In this document: positions 33,533 to 41,216 of the stretch, piece after piece
How positions within the stretch are numbered: position 1 is the first letter of the stretch
Layout: each line of letters starts with the position of its first letter
Origin: Candidatus Saccharimonadales bacterium
Lineage (GTDB): Bacteria; Patescibacteriota; Saccharimonadia; Saccharimonadales; Saccharimonadaceae
Direction of reading: 5' to 3'
Assembly (NCBI GenBank): GCA_039928925.1
Contig: JBDSSF010000003.1
Span: forward strand, 186,001 to 250,000
Length of the DNA: 64,000 bases
Made by a program: the position numbers and the translations under genes
The notes under the pieces: generated by a model
Database searches by the model: none
What the model saw: the letters and a program-made list of their open reading frames with translations, nothing else
What the model was told of the DNA's origin: nothing

Positions 33533-34033
33533 ATGTTGTCGAAGACCGCGCGAGTTTTCACGATTTTGGCATCAGGTTGGTACCTCGGAGAGCGGCTCTA
33601 CAAGGCCGCTCTCGTCCTGAAGTACAACCAGAGGATCAAGCCGGTCAAGGCTGCGCGTCGCAAGCTGGCAGAGGCCACCAAGCAGTCGCACATGACGGCG
33701 GAGCTCGAATGGGAAGAGAACGGCAAGCCCATCGCTCAGGCGCATCTGAATGATGCCGGCGTGCCACGCTTCCTATTTCAGGCCGGTTCGTCCGACCTGA
33801 TGCTGGAGTCGATCAAGGCTCAGTATGTTCAGTTCCTGGTGTGTTGCATAACCCGGAAGGAGTCCGCAGCGCTCGTCGAAGTACTCAAGAAGACAGCACC
33901 CGATGCTGATCTGCGAGATCAGTTCGACGAACTGATCGATGGTCAAGATGAGCACTACGCTAATCACCGCGCTCTTCTGACCGAGTTCGGCTTCAACGTC
34001 GATGAGATCGAGAAGAAGTTCGTAGCGGCCTGA
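33533..34033 (+). CDS. GC-rich hypothetical protein
   Basis: 166 residues in GC-ending codons. The N-terminus (KTARVFTILASGWYLGERLY) is mildly hydrophobic; the body is helical and charged (IKPVKAARRKLAEATKQSHM, ESAALVEVLKKTAPDADLRD, HRALLTEFGFNVDEIEKKFV). GGAGG lies 5 nt before the ATG, which replaces an earlier in-frame start near 33440 that lacks a site. A strong terminator follows at 34062. I do not recognise the family. Codon use and the insulated promoter-terminator arrangement set it apart from tsaD and the Mur ligase genes on either side. Confidence 0.7.
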   Translation: MLSKTARVFTILASGWYLGERLYKAALVLKYNQRIKPVKAARRKLAEATKQSHMTAELEWEENGKPIAQAHLNDAGVPRFLFQAGSSDLMLESIKAQYVQFLVCCITRKESAALVEVLKKTAPDADLRDQFDELIDGQDEHYANHRALLTEFGFNVDEIEKKFVAA

Positions 34034-34061
34034 TTCACCACTGTCCAACACCCCTCTAGTT

Positions 34062-34116
34062 ACCCGTAGGTTTTTTGTCCCGTCTCCCAAGGCGTGTGAT
34101 CGAAAAACCTACGGGT
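34062..34116 (+). terminator. Terminator of GC-rich cassette C
   Basis: A 14-bp stem (34062-34075 and 34103-34116) closes a 27-nt loop and is followed by TTTTC. Confidence 0.8.
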
Positions 34117-34204
34117 TTTTCAATTCTTAAGGTTTATTTCCGTATCAGTAGGATTGGCTTCAAACAATAGCAGTATCTCGCGATACGAATGGTAGAATAG
34201 ATAC

Positions 34205-35362
34205 ATGGAACGAGAGTCTGGGACAAAACAGGTTGTGACACCTGATATGGTGAAACAAAAAGTCAACACTGTTTTCTATGCAACTCGCTCAAAACTTGTC
34301 GCCGCTCGCTACGGTAATCCTTCTAAAAACATTCGTGTCATTGCAGTTATGGGTATAAGTGGTAAAACGACAACCGCCTGTTTTATCGCAGAGCTTTTAA
34401 AAGAGTCTGATCACACCGTAGCGCTTTTAACGAACAGGGGTATTGAAATCAAGGGCAATTACGCCGAAAAAGATTATGGTAAAGATGTTGCAACGCTTCA
34501 GAACATCCTAAAATCTGCAAAACAAAAGCAGATAGAATTTCTCGTGATTGAAGTAACTCCACGCATGGTTGACCGACATATTATTGACGGTATCCAGATT
34601 GATACAGTCGTTGTGACAAATTGTGATGCTCGTGTTGAGCCCTCTATTCGTAAGATGATTGAAAAGCAGATTAATTACGTTGTACTTCCTCATTACAACA
34701 CGACACTGCTTCAAGGTATGTTGATGTCTGAGCATAAAATTATATCCTTTGGTGATTCAATAGACGCAGATTCAACAATCGACAAAGTGATGCTGTACCG
34801 CAAAGGTACTGAGGTCAGGTTGGTGATAGATAATCAAACGACAATTGACGTTGCGACTCATCTTGTTGGACAAGCGAATGCATACAATGTATCGGCAGCT
34901 GTTGCAACGGCCTATGTACTCGGAGTTGATCTTGACCTTGTCGCAAACGGTATCGCAAGACTTCAATCTGTTACAAGTAACTATGAGTATGTTTCGACAG
35001 ATCAAACGTATGACATTATTGTTGATGGTGCGGATAATAATGAATCTCTCCTTTCAGTCATTACATCAGCGAGAGAATTATCGAAGCGCCGCCTGATTGC
35101 TGTTGTAGCATCTGACGGTATGTCAGACGATGCTTTAAGTGCTGCAACAAAACTAACTGATCGGTTAATTGTTATTGATACGCCCGATCAAACAACGACA
35201 ATTACCGGCGCAGAAGCAGTATTGAGTGCGAAGGATGCAACCGCAAAAGCACTTCGTGGTGCAAAGAAAGGGGACACTGTTCTTTTAATTGGTGGTATGT
35301 TCTCCGTTCGCCAAAGTTCAGGTAAGACACTTGCCGATGTGTTAATCCAGGGAGCAGAGTAG
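34205..35362 (+). CDS. Mur ligase-like protein (divergent MurE paralogue)
   Basis: 385 residues. The P-loop reads VIAVMGISGKTTTACFIAEL (GISGKTTT at residues 50-57, against GTNGKTTT in MurE). EFLVIEVTPRMVDRH and TVVVTNCDARVEP correspond to the central Mur ligase strands, and DGADNNESLLSVI to the C-terminal domain opening. Many conserved Mur residues are changed, including the usual His/Asn around 'tNi..DHld'. It starts at an ATG 6 nt after TAGAAT, so it is probably leaderless, and murE follows after 2 nt. P-loop spacing is identical in both genes, which points to tandem duplication. Substrate unknown. Confidence 0.7.
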   Translation: MERESGTKQVVTPDMVKQKVNTVFYATRSKLVAARYGNPSKNIRVIAVMGISGKTTTACFIAELLKESDHTVALLTNRGIEIKGNYAEKDYGKDVATLQNILKSAKQKQIEFLVIEVTPRMVDRHIIDGIQIDTVVVTNCDARVEPSIRKMIEKQINYVVLPHYNTTLLQGMLMSEHKIISFGDSIDADSTIDKVMLYRKGTEVRLVIDNQTTIDVATHLVGQANAYNVSAAVATAYVLGVDLDLVANGIARLQSVTSNYEYVSTDQTYDIIVDGADNNESLLSVITSARELSKRRLIAVVASDGMSDDALSAATKLTDRLIVIDTPDQTTTITGAEAVLSAKDATAKALRGAKKGDTVLLIGGMFSVRQSSGKTLADVLIQGAE

Positions 35363-35364
35363 CG

Positions 35365-36666
35365 ATGCCAAATCTTCGAAAAATTGTTAAAAAAGCTCTG
35401 CCTAAAAATATCTTTCGGGCAATCGAGCCTACTGGTCACCTTGCAGAAGCGGTTATAAGCAACATCAGCCAAGGTTTTCCTGCTCAGTCGATGCGCATTA
35501 TTGGCGTAACAGGGACGAATGGTAAAACGACGACATCATTCATGATTCATAAAATGCTCGTTGATGCAGGATATAAAACCGCACTCATGACAACAGTGGC
35601 ATATGGTGTTAACAATGACGTAAAGTCACAAATTGCACATATGACAACTGTTTCGTCACTACCGCTTCAAAAAAGACTACGAGAGTTCAAGAATCAGGGT
35701 GTTGATTGGGTTGTACTCGAAACGACAAGCCATGCCTTAGCACAGCACAGGGTGTGGGGTGTGCCATATGAAATTGCTGTCATGACTAATATTACTCATG
35801 AGCATTTAGACTATCACGGTACATTTGCGAGGTACGTTGAAGCAAAGGTTCGGCTATTTAAGATTGCCGGTAGGCACGGATATAAGTTTGGCGTCGTAAA
35901 TGCCGATGATCCGAGTGCGAAAAAATTCATTGATGCAATACCAGAATCAACAACCTATGGTCTAAAAAGCGGTGATTTGCTTGCAGAAAATGTATTACTC
36001 GAACCAGATGGTTGCCGCTATTCTGTGAGAATTGGCGAGGATCACTACAACATTCATTGCCGTATCCCTGGTGAATTCAACGTCTATAATAGTTTGGCTG
36101 CAGTCGCAGTTGGGCGCAAACTAGGCCTGAGTGTGTCACAAATTGAGCGTGGCATTGCTGCGCTTGAGGGTGTTGAAGGCCGTATGACGGTTGTTTCAGC
36201 AGGTCAGGTATTTAACGTTGTCGTTGATTTTGCTCATACGCCTGATTCGTTTGAACGACTACTCCGAGATCTACGGACTGCTACAAAAGGGAAACTAATT
36301 GTCGTATTTGGCTCCGCTGGTCGGAGAGACGAAGTAAAAAGAGCTATCCAAGGCGAAATCGCTGGAAAATATGGTGATGAAGTGATTCTCACTGAGGAAG
36401 ATGACCGAGATATTGACGGTAATCTTATTCTCGGTCAAATAGCGAGTGGTGCGGAAAAGTCAGGTAAGACCATTGGGAAAGATTTATTTCTCGAGCTTGA
36501 CCGTACAAAGGCGATTGAATTTGCAATGACCCGTGCAGGTGATAAAACTGATATAGTCATTCTTCTTGGCAAAGGTCACGAAAAAACAATCGAGCGCATA
36601 GATGGTGAACATCCCTGGAATGAAGTTGCCACTGCCAAAGCTGCAATTAAAAAGTTGGAACAATAG
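35365..36666 (+). CDS. murE: UDP-MurNAc-tripeptide synthetase MurE
   Basis: 433 residues; adds the third amino acid to UDP-MurNAc-L-Ala-D-Glu in peptidoglycan synthesis. GVTGTNGKTTTSFMI (P-loop at 50-57), ETTSHALAQHRVWG, MTNITHEHLDYHGT (the His-Asp motif), VDFAHTPDSFERLL and FGSAGRRDEVKR match MurE. The region that normally carries the amino-acid-selecting motif DNPR or DNPA reads EEDDRDIDGN here, so the third residue cannot be predicted. The N-terminal domain is short relative to the typical 480-500 residues. It is cotranscribed with the paralogue just upstream. Confidence 0.9.
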   Translation: MPNLRKIVKKALPKNIFRAIEPTGHLAEAVISNISQGFPAQSMRIIGVTGTNGKTTTSFMIHKMLVDAGYKTALMTTVAYGVNNDVKSQIAHMTTVSSLPLQKRLREFKNQGVDWVVLETTSHALAQHRVWGVPYEIAVMTNITHEHLDYHGTFARYVEAKVRLFKIAGRHGYKFGVVNADDPSAKKFIDAIPESTTYGLKSGDLLAENVLLEPDGCRYSVRIGEDHYNIHCRIPGEFNVYNSLAAVAVGRKLGLSVSQIERGIAALEGVEGRMTVVSAGQVFNVVVDFAHTPDSFERLLRDLRTATKGKLIVVFGSAGRRDEVKRAIQGEIAGKYGDEVILTEEDDRDIDGNLILGQIASGAEKSGKTIGKDLFLELDRTKAIEFAMTRAGDKTDIVILLGKGHEKTIERIDGEHPWNEVATAKAAIKKLEQ

Positions 36667-37009
36667 AACGTCTATTTTCGAAGTTCATTCGTTATGAAGC
36701 TAATTAGCTCTATATTTACTGCTTAGAGACTGAAATTTTATTTTATTTATTGATATTTGTTTTTTACTTTTTTTACTTTAGTTTTTTATTTTTGTTGATA
36801 CTTTCTATATTTAGAATTTTTTAACATGTTGTTTACTTGCTAGCTTACGACTACTTTATCCTTATATGTATATATAATAAGAGGGAGAATAAAAGAGAAG
36901 AATTAACAGTAGTAGAAGATGTCAAAAAGATTGTCTACCGATAGACAATCTTTTTATGTGATATTTAGGTTGAAAAATTGCTTTAAAAAACCAAGGAGGT
37001 GCACATTAT
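36667..37009. other. AT-rich intergenic region with possible small RNA
   Basis: Very AT-rich, with no ORF. A TATAAT at 36873-36878 is followed by a purine-rich stretch and the terminator at 36924-36955, which could make a transcript of about 75 nt. No -35 box of quality is seen, so this is weak. Confidence 0.35.
36924..36955. terminator. Bidirectional terminator downstream of murE
   Basis: A 14-bp perfect stem (36924-36937 and 36942-36955) with loop CCGA has five A at the left and five T at the right, between converging genes. Confidence 0.8.
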
Positions 37010-37885
37010 TTAGTCCAAGCAGAGGCTTGTGCAGCGGATGTATCCACCGCCCTTAACGAGTTCGGTGATTGATGGGCTTACGACAGTTAGACCATGAGAT
37101 TCCAGCGCGGCACGGAGATTCGGAGCGTTTTCACTCATGACGATCGTTTCGCCAGTCGAAACAAGATTACAGGCAAAAGCCTCATCGGCCTCCTCAATAG
37201 AAACTTCTATTTTATCAACCATATCTAAGTTAGCGATAATACGCTGACTGTCTTTAGTAAAAGCATCGCGGCAGTATGCAATCAAACCTTTTTGTGAATC
37301 AGTAACCGGTCTAATAATGGATAGTGCGAGGTCGATATCATAAAAGAAACTATCAGCCCAGCCGGATGCACTGTTAATCACTGGGCTCCCCTGATCATCA
37401 AGCTCTGGAACTGTCTGTAGTTGTATACGTTCATAACCAAGTGTATCAGCTGCAAATTTCTGCGCCTGCTCATCTGAACGGTAGCCTTGGCCACAGAAGA
37501 GGTAATTACCACATGCCAGCGCATCACCTTGACCGCTGAATTTTAATCCATCAGGTACACGAAGAACGGTAATTCCTAGTTCAGTCAGTACTTTCTCGGC
37601 CCAGTTTTCCTCCGTTTTTCTGGCATCAGGTAAGCGTGCAAGGATAGCCGTGTCTCCGCGGACTAAGGCCCAGTTTGCTGTATAGACACCATCCTGTGAG
37701 CCAGCAGGCGAGGCGACACTTACGACTTCAACACCAGCGCTTGATAGTAGTTGTCTGATTGCACTTAATTCATTGCTAGCTTTAGCTATATTGATCGCTT
37801 CGTCGTGATAATAGGGATTAATATGCTGATCATTACTAAAATGGGTAGTATCAGACATGAGAACTCGGCGATTGGTTAATGGCAT
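37010..37885 (-). CDS. Amidinotransferase/DDAH-superfamily protein
   Basis: 291 residues of the arginine-modifying pentein fold. DGVYTANWALV (65-75), LKFSGQGDALACG (114-126, acidic substrate-binding loop) and KGGGYIRCTSLCLD at the C-terminus with the candidate nucleophile Cys285 are conserved. Where the family usually has a catalytic His in 'fYHlD', this protein has FYDID (Asp183). AGGAG lies 8 nt before the first ATG. It follows a FemAB gene by 9 nt and is cotranscribed. Without the His, normal hydrolase or transferase chemistry is uncertain; it may use another residue or have a changed function. Confidence 0.75.
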   Translation of the reverse strand: MPLTNRRVLMSDTTHFSNDQHINPYYHDEAINIAKASNELSAIRQLLSSAGVEVVSVASPAGSQDGVYTANWALVRGDTAILARLPDARKTEENWAEKVLTELGITVLRVPDGLKFSGQGDALACGNYLFCGQGYRSDEQAQKFAADTLGYERIQLQTVPELDDQGSPVINSASGWADSFFYDIDLALSIIRPVTDSQKGLIAYCRDAFTKDSQRIIANLDMVDKIEVSIEEADEAFACNLVSTGETIVMSENAPNLRAALESHGLTVVSPSITELVKGGGYIRCTSLCLD

Positions 37886-37894
37886 TGTAGGCTC

Positions 37895-38926
37895 CTAGTA
37901 ATATGATTCGTGATGTTTTTTGTAATATAGTCGGCGGACTATCTTTTCAATATACTGAGTCCATAGTTTCGATTTGAGAGACCTGATTGGTATTTCGTAT
38001 GCACCGACATACTGTGTCACTTCCTTGTTAAAGCTCGTTTTAAATAGCCCAATACCGTAATGAGGATGATCGGGGTTTTTTATTTGATCAATTGGTGGTG
38101 CGCCGCAAAGATCATGGATCTCAACATCTTTCGTTTTAAGCCATTCAATGACTCTCCACTGCAGCAAGTGACTTGCCCCATAGGCGGTTCGCTTACGGAT
38201 ACTTGCCCCGTCTTTGTACGTTCCTTTTGTACCAAATGCGAGTGCATAAGCACCTGCAACCATTTCTCCTTCAAAATAGGCAAAAAACAGCTGACCAATT
38301 CCGACCTTTTCGTATCGCTGCCAGTATGTCATGTAGTAATCCGCTGAACGGATACCAAATTCGTGGTCTTCGGCAGTTTCTTTTAGTAGATTATACATAA
38401 TTAGACAGTTCTTGGGCGAAGCTTGAACAAGTTTAACGCTCACTCCATCACGCTCAGCTCGCCGTATGGCATGACGGCCTTTTTGTGGTAAATCCATCAA
38501 GATACTGTCGAGATCCTTGCTGATATCAAGCAGAACGGTTGAAAAGTTCGGTTGAACTGCGCGAGTTGGAGTAAAGTGCAGGCTGCTCATATCAGTGCCA
38601 AGTGCCAATTCTGGTTCAATTTTGATGGTAAATACGCCTTGCTTAGCAGCAAACTCCCAAAGGATTGGCGTAAGATCGAATAGCATTTTAAATGAATTAA
38701 CTCCTGGGCCTTTAGGTATATACCAAAGCTTTCCAAGTATTGGGACGTTTTTTTCGATAGCAAGCAGGGAAGTGCCCCCAATGATAATATATTTGGGTGT
38801 CCATCCAGCCATCTGTTTTTGTGCAGCAAATTCAGAGCCTTGAAAGATATTTCCTTTATCTGGATTAGAAAGAATATGGTCGTTCCAGCTTGTGATTTCA
38901 TCTGGTGTTGCAAAACGAGCAGTCAT
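37895..38926 (-). CDS. FemAB/FmhB-type aminoacyl transferase (copy 2)
   Basis: 343 residues. NIFQGSEFAAQKQMAGWTPK, LWYIPKGPGVN, TVLLDISKDLDSILMDLPQK, GRHAIRRAERDGV, GEMVAGAYALAFG and SHLLQWRVIEWLKTKDVEIH match the FemABX family, as in the gene at 30640. Such enzymes extend the peptidoglycan stem peptide using aminoacyl-tRNA. TACAAT lies 7 nt before the ATG, so it is likely leaderless. The amidinotransferase-like gene is its operon partner; a link between stem-peptide amino acid and guanidino chemistry is a possibility only. Confidence 0.85.
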   Translation of the reverse strand: MTARFATPDEITSWNDHILSNPDKGNIFQGSEFAAQKQMAGWTPKYIIIGGTSLLAIEKNVPILGKLWYIPKGPGVNSFKMLFDLTPILWEFAAKQGVFTIKIEPELALGTDMSSLHFTPTRAVQPNFSTVLLDISKDLDSILMDLPQKGRHAIRRAERDGVSVKLVQASPKNCLIMYNLLKETAEDHEFGIRSADYYMTYWQRYEKVGIGQLFFAYFEGEMVAGAYALAFGTKGTYKDGASIRKRTAYGASHLLQWRVIEWLKTKDVEIHDLCGAPPIDQIKNPDHPHYGIGLFKTSFNKEVTQYVGAYEIPIRSLKSKLWTQYIEKIVRRLYYKKHHESYY

Positions 38927-38956
38927 TCATTCTATTGTACGCGATTAGGTCAAGAA

Positions 38957-39004
38957 ATAAAAAAGCCCCGGGGCATCCGCCGACAAATTGTCAGCGGATG
39001 CCTC
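38957..39004 (-). terminator. Terminator of GC-rich cassette D
   Basis: On the minus strand a stem of GGCATCCGC with GCGGATGCC, extended by an inner stem, is followed by CCCCGGGGC and TTTTTT. Confidence 0.75.
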
Positions 39005-39036
39005 ACGGGTAATACTCTGCGCGAATAGACATAGGC

Positions 39037-39333
39037 CTAAACCGCCATACTTAGAGTGATGATGCTGGCACTGAGACTCTCAACGGTGACGTTGTCACCG
39101 GTGATTCTGTCCTGTGCATTGAAGAAAATCACTTCCCCGACATGAATAACGAAGCTGTTGAGCATGAAGGTTCGCACCTCCGCTTCATCACCCCGCTGTC
39201 GGCTGAGCTCATCCAGAACCTCTACGGCACTGATGATGAGTTCGGACTTGGTACCCTCGACAACCGTAGACAATTCCTTCCGGAGAATGTTGACGGATGC
39301 AAAGTTGACGATACGAAAACGATGGATTGCCAC
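39037..39333 (-). CDS. GC-rich hypothetical protein
   Basis: 98 residues (MAIHRFRIVNFASVNILRKE) in GC-ending codons. The first half is helical and charged; the second is beta-like (TFMLNSFVIHVGEVIFFNA, DNVTVESLSASIITLS). Start is GTG with AGAGGAG 6 nt upstream. It has its own promoter (39366-39394), whose -35 reaches into the 3' end of the upstream gene, and a strong terminator. No family recognised. It shares the architecture of the other GC-rich single-gene units in the window. Confidence 0.65.
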   Translation of the reverse strand: MAIHRFRIVNFASVNILRKELSTVVEGTKSELIISAVEVLDELSRQRGDEAEVRTFMLNSFVIHVGEVIFFNAQDRITGDNVTVESLSASIITLSMAV

Positions 39334-39365
39334 CGATCGCTCCTCTCACTAAGTTGAGCTATATT

Positions 39366-39394
39366 ACTATAGCACAAATATATAAATAAAGCAA
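39366..39394 (-). promoter_or_regulatory. Promoter of GC-rich cassette D
   Basis: On the minus strand TTGCTT (rc of 39389-39394), 17-bp spacer, TATAGT (rc of 39366-39371). Confidence 0.65.
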
Positions 39395-39395
39395 G

Positions 39396-40238
39396 TTAAC
39401 TTACGCGGCTCATCGCATCGCTGCCAATTGCAGTTTCTATTGCGGGAAGTAAGTGGGCTGCAACTCGATCATATTTATCTGAAGGTAAGATTAACTTACC
39501 TTCGTAATCTTCACTTTGAATACCTGCCCAGATAATACGATCTGGATTATGTCCACGCTTACGTGCAATTTCTTTTGCATTTTTGGCACTCAATTCGCTT
39601 GTTTTCAAATCAAGACCAATACCCGCAATAATTATGTCACCACCTTTAATATCCTGGGCTTCACTACCTAGGTCGTATTCAATACCTCTATCAATTAGTA
39701 TTTGCTCAACTGATATTTCAGTTCGCATTCCAATAACTGTACTAACAGCCAGCTGATGGAAGTGTTCTGCAGATGATGATCCTCCACCATTGACATGAAT
39801 ATTCGTCATAAAATTGGCTAGCTCATTAAAACCAAACTTTGAGGCACCTGCATTGATAATCTCATGTACAGTGTGGTTATATGCAGTAACCATTTTACGG
39901 TTCTGCTCAAAGTCCTCTATTTTTGTTTCCGGAATATTACGCCAATTAATCTCTCGATTCTCATATCGAAAACTATCAAGATCGCACTGTGCTTGATAAA
40001 ACCCTTCAGTCTGACCTATTAGCTGGTAAAGATGCGAATCGAGGTCGTAAGGTCCTCGCTCTGCTTCGTGGCGTTTTGCCAAATAGATTGCACTAGCCGC
40101 GAGTGCTTTTCGCCTAACACTGCGTCGCTCATCTTCGTCCATGTCAAACAATCTATCATGAGGAAGCGCACCTACGTAAGCCATATTGCGGTGGATAGTT
40201 TCATTTAAACGCGTAAGATCTAGGGGTTTTTTGTGCAT
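39396..40238 (-). CDS. Hypothetical protein, possible PD-(D/E)XK-like fold
   Basis: 280 residues. The N-terminal two-thirds are helical (RRKALAASAIYLAKRHEAER, LYQLIGQTEGFYQAQCD). Toward the end GSEAQDIKGGDIIIAGIG followed directly by LDLKTSEL gives an acidic...D...xLK arrangement reminiscent of restriction-endonuclease-like nucleases. RIIWAGIQSEDYEGKLILPS follows as the closing strands. The catalytic set is incomplete to the eye, so this is only a suggestion. No ribosome binding site is seen before the ATG; a TAGAAT box lies about 30 nt upstream. Standalone gene. Confidence 0.5.
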   Translation of the reverse strand: MHKKPLDLTRLNETIHRNMAYVGALPHDRLFDMDEDERRSVRRKALAASAIYLAKRHEAERGPYDLDSHLYQLIGQTEGFYQAQCDLDSFRYENREINWRNIPETKIEDFEQNRKMVTAYNHTVHEIINAGASKFGFNELANFMTNIHVNGGGSSSAEHFHQLAVSTVIGMRTEISVEQILIDRGIEYDLGSEAQDIKGGDIIIAGIGLDLKTSELSAKNAKEIARKRGHNPDRIIWAGIQSEDYEGKLILPSDKYDRVAAHLLPAIETAIGSDAMSRVS

Positions 40239-40413
40239 GTTTATTTATTCGTTTATTATTACTAAATTCTATCATAATTACAATAAAATGTCAATAGACT
40301 CTATAAGAATATATGTTTTAATAAGTACCTAAAATTTAAACATTACTCTCTTCTAAGCATATATGCCTGCTGTGCTGTCTTCAATGTAAAACGAGGTGGT
40401 ATAATAGACAGTA

Positions 40414-40848
40414 ATGAGTGAAGAACTAATTTCTAAATTTGATATTCGAGGGACTGAACAGACAGGCCTTACTGTTGAATGTGCATGGAATGTTGGAAAA
40501 GCGGTGGCTGACTGGTTGCCCGTCTCGGGTCCTGTCGTTGTTGTCTATACTGGTGACAAAATAGAGCTTGCAAATGCGTCAATTGAAGGTCTAAGACTTC
40601 AAGGTCGTGATGTGACCGATGCTGGACTTGGTGATAGAAATCTTGCTATGAACCTTATTGTGACGAAGGGATTTGCAGGTGCAGTAGTTGTAGGATTTGA
40701 CGCTACTGAACAAATGACAACTATTGAGTTATATCAAAATGAAGCAAAATTAATCGATAGCGAATCTGGCTTAGAAGAAATACGATTACTCGTCGAGGCT
40801 GGGAATTTTGTCCCCGCAGTAGTAAAGGGCAACCTAACAGTTTCTTAA
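40414..40848 (+). CDS. Stand-alone, degenerate phosphomannomutase domain I
   Basis: 144 residues. KFDIRGTEQTGLTVECAWNV is the opening of alpha-D-phosphohexomutases (FDIRGT), followed by the domain I order: VVVVYTGDKIELANASIEGL in place of the usual 'vviGrD.R', LRLQGRDVTDAGLGDRNLAM, and KGFAGAVVVGFDATEQM in place of the catalytic TASHNP loop. The phosphoserine loop and the Arg-Ser pair are missing, and domains II-IV are absent. It is therefore not an active mutase. TATAAT lies 8 nt before the ATG (leaderless). It sits next to groES. A sugar-phosphate-binding or structural role is possible. Confidence 0.6.
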   Translation: MSEELISKFDIRGTEQTGLTVECAWNVGKAVADWLPVSGPVVVVYTGDKIELANASIEGLRLQGRDVTDAGLGDRNLAMNLIVTKGFAGAVVVGFDATEQMTTIELYQNEAKLIDSESGLEEIRLLVEAGNFVPAVVKGNLTVS

Positions 40849-40867
40849 AACAATTTGTTGTTGTGAA

Positions 40868-40894
40868 TTAGCACTCGCACCTTGCAAGTGCTAA
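40868..40894. promoter_or_regulatory. CIRCE operator of groESL
   Basis: TTAGCACTC, a 9-nt spacer and AAGTGCTAA match the HrcA operator (TTAGCACTC-N9-GAGTGCTAA) with one mismatch. It overlaps the -35 of the promoter. Confidence 0.92.
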
Positions 40895-40910
40895 TTTTTT
40901 TACGTACAAT
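40882..40910 (+). promoter_or_regulatory. Promoter of groESL
   Basis: TTGCAA (40882-40887), 17-bp spacer, TACAAT (40905-40910); the CIRCE right arm lies within it. Confidence 0.75.
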
Positions 40911-40941
40911 TATTACATACAGTTAATTTATGGAGGAAGAT

Positions 40942-41205
40942 ATGAACACACCTATTACACCTCTTGCCGATAGAGTCGTTGCAACGCGGCAAATTGCGAG
41001 CACGAAAACAGCAAGTGGTATTTATTTACCAGATAATGCTAAAGAAAAACCAGTTGTCGCTGTTGTTGTTGCGGTTGGACCAGACGTTAAACAACTTAAA
41101 AATGGCGACAAAATTGTCTATAAAGAATACTCGACAACTGAGCTAAAAATTGATGGTACTGAATATTTGATTGTCAAAGAAGAAGACGTCCTCGCGACAG
41201 TCTAA
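40942..41205 (+). CDS. groES: Co-chaperonin GroES
   Basis: 87 residues; the heptameric lid of the GroEL cage. ITPLADRVVATRQIAS is the first strand block; SGIYLPDNAKEKP contains the mobile loop, and GDKIVYKEYSTTELKIDGTE and YLIVKEEDVLATV end the protein as usual. The start is the ATG of MNTPIT with GGAGG 5 nt upstream; an earlier in-frame ATG would overlap that site. groEL follows after 11 nt. CIRCE upstream implies HrcA repression, with hrcA outside the window. Confidence 0.97.
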   Translation: MNTPITPLADRVVATRQIASTKTASGIYLPDNAKEKPVVAVVVAVGPDVKQLKNGDKIVYKEYSTTELKIDGTEYLIVKEEDVLATV

Positions 41206-41216
41206 AGGAGAATACA

